A stretch of 64,000 nucleotides of DNA from Megalonaias nervosa (lineage: Eukaryota; Mollusca; Bivalvia; Unionida; Unionidae): the NCBI GenBank assembly GCA_016617855.1, contig JAECUM010001735.1, positions 1-64,000 on the forward strand, read 5' to 3'. A model generated the notes under the pieces. The model saw nothing but the letters and a program-made list of their open reading frames with translations, searched no databases and was not told the origin of the DNA. Position numbers and translations under genes: made by a program. Numbering within the stretch: the first letter of the stretch is position 1; each line of letters begins with the position of its first letter. Shown one piece after another: positions 11,823 to 23,534 of the stretch.

Positions 11823-12174
11823 ACCGCTCCGGTGGCCTAATTGGTTACAGCGTCCGCCTCGGATACGGGAGGTCGCGGGTTCGATCCTCGGCCGAGTCAT
11901 ACCTACGACTTATAAAAATTGTACCAGCAGCTGCCTCGCTGCCGAAGACTTATAAAAATGTACTAACAGCTGCCTCGATAGGCGCTCAGCATTAAGGGGT
12001 TAGTGTTAGGACTGGTCGGCCTGGTGTCAAGATAACATGACTGGGTGGGACATGATGTCACATGTCTGAGGCATGATGCATCAGTGCTAGACATCACTAT
12101 AAACTGTCACTGCAGACATAGTAGCGATATGACTAAAAAATTGTTTAATCTACGTTAAAAACACAAATCGCACG
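11823..12174 (+). mobile_element. SINE-1 copy b with internal duplication
   Basis: The head is well preserved (GGTGGCCTAATTGGTTACAG, loop CTCGGAT, GGGTTCGATCC). A partial duplication repeats GACTTATAAAAATTGTAC and CAGCTGCCTCG, making this copy longer than the others. I found no clear target-site duplication. Confidence 0.88.
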
Positions 12175-13099
12175 CGGCTATATGAGATATTTAAGGAGCA
12201 CTATTTTCAATTAGGACCAACTAGACATCAGGATGGAAGTACACTAAGTTTCACAACTAAGGAGCAGCGATAAATGGCAACTGCTCCATAGATGATGGAT
12301 TGACGACAGGCGCAGGCGCATAACATAAGTTCTTCTGCTCCTCGATCAGCAGGGCTTACAAATAATAGAAAAATATGATAACATGGCCAGTAGCTTATAC
12401 AATATTGGTAGTGAGGTCGAATATACGCTCCCCAACTTATAAGTTTAACTCGGCAAATAAGAAAAAGATTTTTTTTTTGATATGTTGAACATAGATCGTA
12501 CCCCTCTTCAGATTTAAATATAATCATCCAAATGTCATTTTCCAAAATGTTCACTGAACGACTTGTTTTACAGATTCGGGTCTTTTTAGCAGTTAATTGC
12601 AAATTTAAATCCCAATTTAGAAAATAAACATATATAATGGCGATATTGATTTCATTTGAAAAATCCCTTTTGCACGAATAATTCCAAATCTTGGTACCAT
12701 GCGTAACCGAGCTGAAATGTGGAGCTGAAAATCAGCACATTACATAAATCAGTGACATGGACAGCTGACATACCTGTTGATGATCTATTCAAAGTGTAGT
12801 ACCTGAACCCAATGTAGTGTGTATCGTTAACACATCAGAACAGGGCTCACGTTGTGTTTGGTTACAGTAAATAGGCCGGCAATTTTAAATAAATATTTAT
12901 CAAGTGCAAGCTGAGTTGGTTCGTGGGTTTTTAAGGACACTTTTAATTCATTATGCATATCATGCCGAAGAAATGGGAGCTAAATACCTACCCCGAAAAT
13001 ACATTAAGGCAGCTGGCTAGCATGGGCGTGTAAAGTGACCCTTGGATTATATTCAAGACTGACCCTGAACCAGCTCTGCTACCACGGCTCCCTTAATAG
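12175..13099. other. No gene recognised
   Basis: A 124-codon minus-strand frame at 12228-12602 is Cys- and Ile-rich with no recognisable motif. I do not regard it as a gene. Confidence 0.4.
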
Positions 13100-13272
13100 G
13101 CACTATAGTTCTGCTTTACATCTCACCTCTGTCCGAGCGAGTTCGAGTTTCGGCTTGACCAACTTGGGTATGTGAGAAAATTTGCCAGTAACTTCCCATG
13201 GGTCGGTGGTATTTCTCGGGTTCTTCCTCAACCAAATACACTGGCCGCCATGGCATTAAAACCCAACGAAAC
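13100..13272 (+). mobile_element. SINE-2, old partial copy
   Basis: Diverged body: CATCTCACCTCTGTC, GAGTTCGAGTTTCGGCT, CCCATGGGTCGGTGG, then GGCATTAAAACCCAACG. The head cannot be delimited. An apparent minus-strand frame here (13228-13524) is partly SINE sequence. Confidence 0.7.
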
Positions 13273-13664
13273 CAAACCAATCCAAACATAAGAGACGCTT
13301 ATCAAGATAATACAATTACTAAATAATGTAAATACATAGTAAGGTTTTGGTGGCAGATTTACAAGTGGGATTGAAGGCATGGCCTGGAGGATGGAGGTGA
13401 TTTGCAACCGTCCATTACGATTTAACCCCATGTTTTGTTCTCTACTTCGTGTATCAATACATTCTGAAAGATGACCACAAGTATTTATGCTAATTAGGAT
13501 ATCAATTAATCGCAAGCTACCCACATTTTAAATACAAGATATACAGTGTTTGTACTCGTTAAAGACATACAGTTAAAAAATACTTGGATGTAATTCAAGT
13601 CTGTGTGCAGCAAATTGTCATATTTTTGGCTCTAGTAAATGTACATAAATTAAACTTTTTGGGT

Positions 13665-14265
13665 AATGAAAGTATCACGACAATGTAGGGTTAAAGAAGG
13701 TATCAGACTACACTGTTGGGTTAAAGTGTGTGTGTGTGTGAGAGAGAGAGAGTTAGATTTTTAATGTAGCTTTAACAATTTTTCAGTTATATCGCTACTA
13801 TATCTGCAGTGTGGCAGTTTAAACTGATGTCTAGCACTGGGGCATCTTGCCACAAATATGTAGCATGATTTCCCACCCAGTCACATTATCCTGACACCAG
13901 GCCGACCAGTCCTAACACTAACCTCTTAATGCTGTGCGCCTAGCGAGGCAGCTGTTAGTACCATTTTTATAAGTCTTTGGTATGACTCTGCCGGGGTCCG
14001 AACCAGTGACCTTCCACGTCTGAGGCGGATGCTCTAACCACTAGGCCACCAGAGTGGTCCTGTAGGGTTAAAGAAATATCACAAGACACTGTAGGTTTAA
14101 GAAATATCACATGCCACCGTAGAGTTGAAGAAAGTATCGTATGACACTGTGGGGTTAAAATAAGTATCATATGATACTGGTGGGTGTGGGTGTAAAGAAA
14201 CTATCTCATGACAATGTGGGGCTAAAGAAAGTATAGTATGACACTGTACGAATAAAGTTACATGC
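13665..14265. repeat. 29-bp minisatellite, split by a SINE-1
   Basis: The unit is approximately TGTAGGGTTAAAGAAAGTAT plus CATATGACAC, with about nine diverged copies on both sides of the SINE-1 at 13727-14059. Confidence 0.75.
13727..14059 (-). mobile_element. SINE-1 copy c, inside a minisatellite
   Basis: A full-length copy on the minus strand: the tail lies at the left as (GT)n(GA)n and the tRNA-like head ends at 14059. The target-site duplication is CTGTTGGGTTAAAG (13713-13726) and CTGTAGGGTTAAAG (14060-14073), which is itself part of the host minisatellite unit. Confidence 0.9.
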
Positions 14266-14497
14266 TACAAACACAACTGTATGTTGAAGGGAAAACTAAA
14301 ATACTGATGGGACTACACACATAATTTTTTGAAATACTGAAGATGAATTCACATCAATTCAAAGAAAATCAAAAGACAACCCAAGGTGATCTCGCAATCA
14401 AATTCGCTTTACTGTGTTAATAATATATATTTATAATCTACTAGGTCATTTATTTCATCCCCTCATTGTTTGTTTGGTCATGCGAATGTTGGTAACA

Positions 14498-14656
14498 TAT
14501 AATCACTTATAAATCGGGTCCAACTGCAAATAACATAGACCATGATCTGCTACTGCATAATATGCCAGCAGATCAGGTCCTATGTTTGTTTTACTAAATT
14601 ACTCCTAACAAATTGCACAGAAGTCTGCAGTTGGATCTGATTTGTATGTGAGGATA
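14498..14656. mobile_element. MITE family P, copy 3
   Basis: The left end ACTTATAAATCGGGTCCAAC leads into TGCAAATAACA; the right end reads TCTGCAGTTGGATCTGATTT. The interior has GATCTGCTACTGCATAATAT and GCCAGCAGATC. This copy is shorter than the others. Confidence 0.7.
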
Positions 14657-14837
14657 TGTAACATCTAAAGTTTAATATCTATTTGGCATCCAACACCTAT
14701 CAGTCAAGATACATAGGCTAAAATAACTACAAGTGGAGTTTTCTTAATGAACATTGTTTAATACACCTGCATTATAAGCAAGTGTTTACCATATATATTC
14801 ATTTTAGAGTATCTTTCATTTATCATTAAAAGCCACA

Positions 14838-14935
14838 GTGACTCAGTGATCAGCATGCCAGAATGCCAAATCAATGGGTTGTAGGTTCAATACCCTACTT
14901 GTCTGACGCCCAGTTCCTTTGTTATTGCACAAAAC
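14838..14935 (+). mobile_element. tRNA-derived SINE fragment
   Basis: An A-box-like GTGACTCAGTGATCAGC is followed 30 bp later by a B-box-like TGTAGGTTCAATACCCTA. It will not fold as a functional tRNA, because the acceptor stem halves do not pair. It is probably a relative of the element at 17996. Confidence 0.5.
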
Positions 14936-15358
14936 ATTTTACTCCCATCCCCTTGGCTTGATACAGCCTTTCATGAGCTTGTATGTATTTCAGCAGCAAT
15001 TAAGTTTTCCTCTTTATTAATCTCTTTAACCTGACCCCACCCCTTTTCACTCGAATTCTCAAATGAAAATCTTATTTCCTTAATTATGTCGCTAAGGAAT
15101 TCTTGATAATATCATCACTATTGTCAAGATGTCAAGCTAGTAAATAGGACTGTGCAAACCTTTACTTAGCAGCATCTTAAAATGCCCTTACCTTTTTACT
15201 CTCCGAAGAAACTTGATACATTTAAATTTCTCGAAATTTCAGAAATCCATTATTTCCCTTGACAGACTCAAAAAGACTGAAATAAACATCCTTTTGTATC
15301 TGTATTACAATGTGATTCTTATCTACAGTGAATGTGAAAATGTTGAGTGTATATTATA
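14936..15358. other. No gene recognised
   Basis: AT-rich unique sequence without exon-like features. Confidence 0.5.
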
Positions 15359-15549
15359 CAGCAAAACCTGTCTTGAAAGACCACTGCATTGAGACCAAAT
15401 GTCTTGAAAGACCACTGCATTGAGACCAAATGTCTTGAAATACCAGATTTCTCATGTACAAATTTAGTAATTACATTATTATGACCTGTTACGAGAGACC
15501 AGTTTTTTTTCGGGGCAGAAGAAGTGGTCTTTCAAGACAGGTCCTACTG
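15359..15549. mobile_element. pogo/Tigger-like MITE with internal 31-bp tandem
   Basis: The ends are CAGCAAAACCTGTCTTGAAA and, from the right, CAGTAGGACCTGTCTTGAAA, flanked by TA (15357-15358 and 15550-15551). CAG termini with TA duplications fit the Tc1/mariner/pogo group. A 31-bp unit starting TGTCTTGAAAGACCACTGC repeats at 15369, 15400 and, partly, 15431. Confidence 0.8.
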
Positions 15550-15898
15550 TATCAATGAAAAGAAAGCGATATAAAGGATAATGAAAACCCTCAGCATGAG
15601 TAAGAAAACTGAGATGTCTAGTAAAACCAATGCTTGAATATTAGATTATCACCAATGTGTGTGGGCAGAATGGACAAATCTAGCCCAAGGCAACAAGATC
15701 TGTTTCAGGTAAGAGGCTTCCTATGTTCCTGGTACAATCTTACTCCCTGAGGGTTAGATTACCCTATCTTCTCTTGACCATCAAATACAGTAAGAAAATG
15801 TTCTTATTCCAAATACCCTATATGCAATTACAGTGAGACCCAAGACAGTAAAATGATAAACTAAATTACAAGATATATATACAATATAATCTCCAAAA

Positions 15899-15940
<42 letters not shown>
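15899..15940. repeat. (AC)n microsatellite
   Basis: About 20 AC units, with a shorter (AC)n echo at 15975-15986. Confidence 0.95.
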
Positions 15941-15942
<2 letters not shown>

Positions 15943-16295
15943 TTTTGTGCACATTTTGTGTATATAGTGTAATCTACACACACACATTTTGTGTACATTC
16001 ATCACTCATCTTGAGTACTGTAAATCAATTTAAGATGGCAAAAAGGTTTGAAAATTTAGTAAGGAGTCTTAATTTATAACATATTCTTAATTTTAAAGTA
16101 TACAAAACAACATATAGTGATTTCGGGGTTTTTTTTATGGGTATCAATTTTCAAGGTTTGGCAAAAAAATTTTTGTCAAACTTAAATTTGTGGATTGAGA
16201 AAATGTTCTATTGTTTCCAAAGAAGAATCCTTGTTTCATTTTATAGTTTGAATCAACCATGAAATCCACAAAAATTTGAACCTCATGAAAAATTG

Positions 16296-16618
16296 TGTGT
16301 GTGTGTGTGATGTGGATTTTTAACGCAGCTTTAAAAGTTTTTCAGTCATATCACTACAATGTCTGCAATGTGGCAGTTTATAGTGATGTCTAGCACTGGG
16401 GCATCATGTTGCAGACATGTAGCATCGTGTCCCAGCCAGTCACTTTATCCTGACACCAGGCCGACCAGTTCTAACACTAACCTCTTAATGCCGAGTGCCA
16501 AGCGAGGCAGCTGCTAGTACAATTTTTATGAGTCTTTGGTATGACTCGGCTGGGGTTTGAACCTGCGACCTTCTGCATCTGAGGCGGATGCTCTAACCAC
16601 TGAGGCCACTGGAGCAGT
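16296..16618 (-). mobile_element. SINE-1 copy d
   Basis: A full-length minus-strand copy with a (TG)n tail at the left. The target-site duplication TCATGAAAAATTG is perfect (16283-16295 and 16619-16631). The B box on the minus strand reads GGTTCAAACCCCAGCC. Confidence 0.92.
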
Positions 16619-16670
16619 TCATGAAAAATTGTTATTCGATTAAAAATGTGTCATGTTAATCAGTACAGCA

Positions 16671-16880
16671 TATACCCATGTTTAAGTTGGATGGAACTGC
16701 AAACTGCATAAACACACATGATGTGCTGGCAGATCTAGCTACATGGCTTCCATGCCATTTGTTAGGCCTAATTAGTAGAACAAATAACATAGATCATAAT
16801 TTGCAAGTGCATTATGCAATGGCAGATCAGGGTACATGCTGCATGCAGTTTGACCTAAAACTTGTATACAAATATACACA
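16671..16880. mobile_element. MITE family P, copy 4
   Basis: TATACCCATGTTTAAGTTGG then AACTGCAAACTGC at the left; ATGCTGCATGCAGTTTGACC at the right. The interior has GATGTGCTGGCAGATC and GTGCATTATGCAATGGCAGA. The 68-codon frame at 16678-16884 is within it and is not a gene. Confidence 0.7.
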
Positions 16881-17995
16881 GTAATTTGCAAACACTAAAA
16901 ACATAAATGTACTAATTAACTAATTGTTTAAGTATATAATTAACTGTGTGCTTAAATATTATTATCAATGGTACTGAAACGTAAAATTTTGTCCTTTATT
17001 GGCAAGTACCATTTATTTAAAGGTTAATTATATAAAAGAATGAAGTCAATGGATACTGTATGTGTTCAGTAAACAAGTTTCCTTTATATGGATGTTTCTA
17101 ACAGAACAAAACAATCTACATGAACTTACAGTGCTACAGAATGATTCCTGCAAAGGCCAAAGTTATAAGAATTACCAAAAAAAGAATCAGGAAAGAATGC
17201 CACTTATGTAAGAGATTCAAACTTCACTAAGAATTACAGTAATAAATACTGGCAGATTAGATGTTGTATTACAACAAAAACTGTATCCACAATCAGTAAC
17301 AAATGCTTAAAAGATACAATTTGGCCAAGTGGTGGGAATTGTGGCAAAATATCTGGTCTCAATTTCATCTACATAAGTTTTGCAGTAAAGTCTAGACTTC
17401 AGCTGTTTTTAGAGACTCAAGTACAGAAAAATGAAAAATGTAAACAATTAATTGGACTGACAATTCGAAAATATTTTACTCATCTTCTGAGAAAATTCAG
17501 CTGGTTCTAATAAAAATATGTAAAATATTTTCCCTATTTCATTTCTGCAGCAGTCAACCTGATTACATATTGGCTGCAGCAAATAACTGAAAGAAATTTT
17601 CATCCCTTACTTGAAATAAAAGAATTATGAGTATTTTCTACCTAAATGCATTTTTAATCTTTGTTTATTTGCATATTGAACTGGGTCCAATGTTTCTAAA
17701 AGTAAAAACATATTGAACCTAACCATTCTTATTTTCTCCGCAGAAAAACTTAACAGCATCTACTGGTATAGTGTGAAAAACTGACACATTTAATTCGTTT
17801 GGTACCAATAATAACAATATTTTAATCTCTTTCTTAATGCTGTTTGTACAACATCACTGAAAAACTCATGAAATGCTACAAAATTTAAAAATGATACACA
17901 TATTCTGCTCAGCAGGTGTGTTTAAATTGATTGCCTTCTAGTATTATGTATTTGCAACACCCACCATTTTTAATGTTAATGTTACAGCAAGCCAG
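16881..17995. other. No gene recognised
   Basis: AT-rich unique sequence. No open frame, tRNA or repeat unit stood out. Confidence 0.5.
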
Positions 17996-18175
17996 ATGAG
18001 TCATGATGACTCAGAAGTTAGTGTGCCTGACTCATGACTGAAAAGGTGCAGGTTCAAATCCAACCATTGAATCTGCCAGGGTTGACCTTCACAGTAGTAT
18101 GTCCTTGTACAAGGCACTCCAACTGCCCAGGCACTATTGTTGCAGTGACATTAAAAACTAAACTAAACCAAAACT
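17996..18175 (+). mobile_element. SINE with tRNA-Met-like head
   Basis: The head has GCCTGACTCATGACTGAAAA (CAT anticodon-like loop) followed by GGTGCAGGTTCAAATCC as the B box. The body contains CCTTGTACAAGGCACTCC and ends in TTAAAAACTAAACTAAACC. The open frame over it (18034-18225) is an artefact. Confidence 0.7.
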
Positions 18176-19429
18176 GCAATCTGGCCTATCTGTATGGATC
18201 ACAGTTCTTTTTAAAATCTGATTAAAACTGAAGTATAATATATATGATTTTTGTACTGATTTATTTATTACATATTTTGACTGGTATCAGGCAACAGGCA
18301 ATGCCAATTATCACCCTCTCACAAAAGCACAAGTTGCAATCACATTCATATAATGAACAAATGTCACATTATATAATTACAAATATATTTGACTAATTAA
18401 GACATGCTAATTTATAGTAAGGAATGAAGAGAAAGATCAGAAAGAGAATAGGTGAGGGGAAGAGGCGTAAATCATTTACATCATTAGAATCTTCAGAATA
18501 CTATTAAAATAATGTCTAATATAACTTCAAAAGACTGGAGATAATCATAGATGCAGTTTTAATTTTAGTTTGTGATCAGTACAGTATGGTTCATTACCTT
18601 GGAAACTGTTTAACCCAATCCTGAAACATCCACATGAAAATGACAGCCAGGTAGAAGGGGAGTTCCTAACAAACACTATTAATTTACAATTCAAGTGAAT
18701 CATGATTACATTGTTCATACAGCCTTTGAGAGTTTTCTTCAAGGACTTCTAAAAGTTTTCATTAAGTTTTTCTGTATATGGAAATTAAACTTTCCATGTG
18801 TTTTATTGTTTTATCATTATAAAAATAGGTATAAACATGGAAGAAAAAACATGCAACCAAACCATTGCTGTAGCTATATATTTTGTTAACTAATGGTGAC
18901 ATGTGCATTTAAATCCACACAATTTGTATTTATTTCATCATTTGGAAAATATATAAGTAACAGATCTGAATTTAAAAAGGACTTTTCAAAAATAAAACAA
19001 ACTTTCTTGAAAATCAAGGAGTTTTCATGGCAACCTCTCAATTTCAAGGATTTTTTGGGAGGGGTTCTAAAAATCAGAAAGAAGATTAACAGTAATAAGA
19101 CACATAATGAATTAGTTTCATAAGGAAGAAATTTTGCTCTGACATGGTAACTTTTGTGGTAAAGAATGTGGGAGTGGGGTTATTCATAATTTTGTCTGAC
19201 ATTGTGCATGTAAACTACATATAACAGAGCAGGTCATGTTGATGACAAAGTAATATCGAAATACATTTTATGAAAGTTGTTATATTTCTCCACAACTTTT
19301 AATAAAATCTTAGAATAAAAATGCAAATTGGATGGGTTTGCAAATAGTATTTGCATATTAGAGATTACAGACTTAAACGTTTTGCTGGTGAAATCCAGAC
19401 TGGGATGTCATTGCTGTTGTCTCCTGAAA
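18176..19429. other. No gene recognised
   Basis: A stretch near 18980-19075 (TTGAAAATCAAGGAGTTTTC, CAATTTCAAGGATTTTTTGG) resembles the CTTGAAAA-rich repeat end at 36840-36985 and may be a transposon fragment. Otherwise unique. Confidence 0.35.
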
Positions 19430-20040
19430 CAAGGCTTTTAAAATCAGTGATACAAGGCTTTTAGCATCACTGAAACATGACTTTTAACATCACTTAAACA
19501 AGGCTTCTAACATCATTGAAACAAGGATTCTAACATCACTTAAGGCTTTTAACATCACTGAAACAAGACTTTTAACATCACTTACACAAGGCTTCTAACA
19601 TCACTGAAACAAGGCTTCTAACATCACTTAAGGCTTTTAACATCACTGAAACAAGACTTTTAACATCACTGAAACAAGGCTTCTAACATCACTGAAACAA
19701 GGCTTCTAACATCACTGAAACAAGGCTTCTAACATCACTTAAGCAAGCTCTTGACATCACTGAAACAAGACTTTTAGCATCATTGAAACACGTCTTCTGA
19801 CATCACTTAAACAAGGCTCTTAACATCATTAAAATAAGGCTTTTAACATGACTTCAACAAGGCTTTTAAAATGACTTCAACAAGGATTTTAACATCACTT
19901 AAGGCTTTTAACATCACTGAAACAAGGGTTTTACCATCACTTAAACAATGCTTTTAACGTCACTTAAATAAGGCTCTTAACATCATTTAAATTAGGCTCT
20001 TAACATCACTTAAACAAGGCTTTTAACATCATTTAAACCT
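19430..20040. repeat. 23-bp minisatellite
   Basis: The unit is approximately ACAAGGCTTTTAACATCACT plus GAA, in about 26 copies; some lack the GAAAC segment and run CTTAAGGC. It lies about 3 kb downstream of the MCM3AP stop. Confidence 0.93.
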
Positions 20041-20317
20041 GGTCAAGAAGCTGTATGAAGGTTACCAGTATCCACTTCTAGTTACCACACAACTGACTAC
20101 ATGGAACCATATGTTCTTAACTCACTTCACACCATGGAAACTGGAATGAACACAAGTCATTCAAGTCACTGGTAGGCTCCAGAAAACTATTTTTAACATA
20201 CAATTACCTAAAAGGAATCATGCATCTCTACTCACTTCGCAACATGTAAACTGGCAATAAACTGTCATGAGTCACTGGTAGGACCCAGAAGACTCGCTAC
20301 TGTTAACATATTATGAC

Positions 20318-20758
20318 TCTAAACTGATCGGTATACTTATGGACTGGTTGGAATTTAAAGACTGATCGGTACAGTTATGGATTGGCTGAAATTTAAAGAC
20401 CAATCTGTACAGTTATGGATTGGTTTTAAAGACTGATCTGTACTGTTATGGACTGGTTGGAATTTAAAGACTGATCTGTACAGTTATCGACTGGTTGAAA
20501 TTTAATGACTGATCTGTACAGTTATGGATTGCTTTTAAAGACTGATCTGTACAGTTATGGATTGGTTAGAATTTAAAAACTGATCTGTACAATTACTGTT
20601 TAACTGGAATATAAAGACTGATCTATACAGTCACTGACTGGTCGAAATTTAAAGACTGATCTGTACAGTTACGGAATGGTTTTATCGACTGATCTGTACA
20701 GTTATGGAATGGTTTTAAAGACTGATCTGTACAGTTGCTGATTGGCTCGAATTCAAAG
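20318..20758. repeat. 38-bp minisatellite with short variants
   Basis: The unit starts AGACTGATCTGTACAGTTAT and continues GGATTGGTTGGAATTTAA, about twelve copies. Several units lack the GGAATT segment and are about 30 bp. It starts 280 bp after the 23-bp array. Confidence 0.93.
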
Positions 20759-21265
20759 ACAGCCTTATGTGCATAATGCACACAGATTAGTACAGGAAAA
20801 AGTTAAATTGTTTGATTTCAGAAAAGAAATACCACAAAAGGTGAACATGTTTACTGTTGGGAAAGGAAAACAACAGTTGTACAAGAAATAATTGTATGCA
20901 ATTTTTTTTCTCCCATTTTTATTTTATTTAGAATCTAACTGAGAATGACAAATAAAAGAAAGAGTTGTGATTCACAACATAGGTTGCAAAATGGCAAGTT
21001 TGATATAACCACACAATAAACAATAGTCATTCAGTAAATGACAACCAAGAGTCTCAGTGGGTTTCTGTGTATTACATACTGAAACAATATTCATCTATTC
21101 TGGGACTGTCACATCTTACAGGCAGTTTGAACCAACATGATACCATGGAAAGGAGTTAGTGTAGTCACACCAATGACTTTAATATTTGGAATCAAAGAGG
21201 AAACTCAGTTGATGATGTGAATAAGTTTTTTTAATAGCAAAACTATTTATCTATATACATACTGT

Positions 21266-21459
21266 ATAAACTTGCTATTAAGAGGAGTCAACTGCAAACT
21301 GCACAGACCCAGATCTGCCATCACATAATGCACTGGCAGACCCAGGTTTGTGCAGTTTGTTAAGAGTAATCAGACCCTGATCTGCAGGTGTATTATGCCA
21401 GGGCAGATCTGGATCTTTGTTGTTTGCAGTTGGATTGGACTTGTAAGCAAGCATATATG
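21266..21459. mobile_element. MITE family P, copy 5
   Basis: TATAAACTTGCTATTAAGAG then TCAACTGCAAACTGC at the left; TGTTTGCAGTTGGATTGGAC then TTGTAAGCAAGCATATA at the right. The interior palindromes CAGATCTGCCATCACATAAT and CTGCAGGTGTATTATGCC are well kept. Confidence 0.78.
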
Positions 21460-22404
21460 TAGATATTGTAAAGACTGCTCTAATCTGTCATATTGTAAAG
21501 AGCTACTTAATCATCATTCCAATGTTGAAAATACATTACATACAGAAACTGACTGGGAGAAGTTTGATATCAAATGGTTATTATGCAAAGAATTGATTAA
21601 ATAATATAATGTTCACAAAATCTTTTGTATAAGTAAAGAAAACAGATATCAATTTTTATTTAACAAGGCCATTTTAACTTTTTAATTTTCACTTTATATG
21701 ATATGATATTTTTTTTCACATATTTTGTATAAGTAACTGATACCATGATCAAGTCTGGACAAAATTTTGTCATAATTGAATCTTCATATATATGGAGTTT
21801 GTGTGCTCCTTGTACACACATATACGTGCCCACATCCTGTTTCCCCTTCTATCTATTTCTTTTTTATCCCTCTCTTCAGTTCATAAGAAGAGTCTAGAAA
21901 ATTCTATAAATAGGTTATGAAAGTAATCTGTATTTATGACAAAATATGTAAACTTATGCACATGATTAATTAATAAAAACTGAATGCCTTCATTTGTATC
22001 AAATGATTATATACACAATGATCCCAAGGCTCCCAACCTTGGTACTCTTACAATTCAAGAGTTAACTGGTGGAGAGAAAAAATTCTCCAGGGGAAATAAG
22101 TCTTCCATACTTTTAATGGACTGTAAAAAATGAGTTCTGTTTTCTTGTTCTGCTGATGTATCTTGTACATTAAAATGCTATCAATAATATGACATTAAAG
22201 CAACTAAAAAAACAAAAAACGAAAGGAGTGTGCACATCTGTAAGACAAATATCTTTTTCAAACAATTTATGATCAATTATATTAATTCTTTTACATGCTT
22301 TAACACTGGAAATGAAACTTAAGGATTTGTCTCTTGGTTAGAAATCTTTCGTATTAATTTTCAGCAAAAATGATTTGTTAAACAACAGTTTCTGGCAGAT
22401 CACT

Positions 22405-22700
22405 TTAACAAATGGCTATTACTCCCCCTGACTTGTGGCCAAATATTAAACAAATGGCTATTTACTCCCTTGAATTGAGGCCAAATATTTTAAGACATGG
22501 ATATTACTCCCCTTGACTTGAGGCCAAATACTTAAACAAATGCCTATTACCTCCACTGACTTCAGGACAAGTACTTTAAAAAATGGCCATTATTCCCCTT
22601 ACTTGAGGACAAATACTTTAAGAAATGGCAATTACTCCCCTTAACTTGAGGCAAAATACTTACAGAAATGGCTATTACTCCCCTTGGTTTGACGTCAAAT
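22405..22700. repeat. 42-bp minisatellite
   Basis: Seven copies of a unit starting AAATGGCTATTACTCCCC and continuing TTGACTTGAGGCCAAATACT. It lies 330 bp beyond the MCM3AP stop codon on the transcribed side, so it may be within the 3' UTR. Confidence 0.92.
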
Positions 22701-23028
22701 AATTTTATGTACTGTTGTGATGGCTTAAAGACAGCATGAACTATTTATGGCAACAATCATTTCACATTTAAGCATGTTGAGGGCATATTATTTCACATAA
22801 CATTTTCATGAAGAACACAAATCTTTGTGCCAATATATATGTTGCTAAATAATCTTTGCTAGTTAATTCTTTGCAGGGTATCGAATTCTCAAATATAAAA
22901 AAAGTTCATTAAAACTTCTACAAATAAAAATACACGCACTCAAATAAGTCATTTGACCTTCTTTTCCAGTCAGAAATAAGAACACTGAAGATAATTTTAT
23001 ACATTACTGTCAGAATAATTGGGGTCTT

Positions 23029-23534
23029 TTATGTGACATTTTCATGCAGTAGAGCATAAAGTCTTTGCTCAAATACATCACTAGCCCGTCTTTGCAGGTC
23101 AATTTCCCTTTCAAGGGAGTCAATGTTTTCCAGCAGAGAAGGTTCACTTAAGCTCATGGTAATATCAACTGGTTCTGACACATTGAACCTTACACTAGAA
23201 AAAGGTGATACCACTGGTGAACTCTTCCAATGAGTACTTGGAGTTTCAAATGTGGGCAAATCAGCCGAAACTATATTTTCAGTATCAATACATTGTAAAT
23301 CTCCTTCTTTCAACGCACATCTTAAATAGTTCTCAAAAAAGTCAGATTGCCTCCTTTCTGACTGGAGAGATCTGACTAGATTCGAAGAAGTCTTCTGAAG
23401 TTCAGGTGTACATTCTGGTTCATACGTAGTGATAACTTGGATTCTTTGAGCAAGTTCTTCTTCAACTTCCTCATCCTGGTTTTCATGGGTCTTTTCTATT
23501 GCTTGATGAATTGTGGTGTCCATGGTAACCAAGT
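23029..23534 (-). CDS. MCM3AP: MCM3AP last exon, with stop codon
   Basis: The terminal exon encodes (D)LVTMDTTIHQAIEKTHENQ, an acidic stretch, then two Glu/Arg-rich coiled-coil-like blocks (LQSERRQSDFFENYL and IDSLEREIDLQRRASDVFEQ), and ends LYALLHENVT-TAA. The human protein likewise ends with charged helices and a short hydrophobic tail, but residue identity in this exon is low, as is usual for this end of GANP. The acceptor is CATTCAG|ACTTGG. The apparent Met starts within the exon are not used. No canonical AATAAA occurs in the 1 kb after the stop; a TATAAA variant sits 28 nt beyond it, so the 3' UTR end is unknown. Confidence 0.9.

Noticed and set aside
12228..12602. 124-codon minus-strand frame
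   Set aside because: No recognisable domain, no splice context, and a length expected by chance over this much sequence.
22996..23001. TATAAA as a polyadenylation signal for MCM3AP
   Set aside because: Only 28 nt after the stop and a non-canonical hexamer in AT-rich sequence; cannot be supported without transcript ends.
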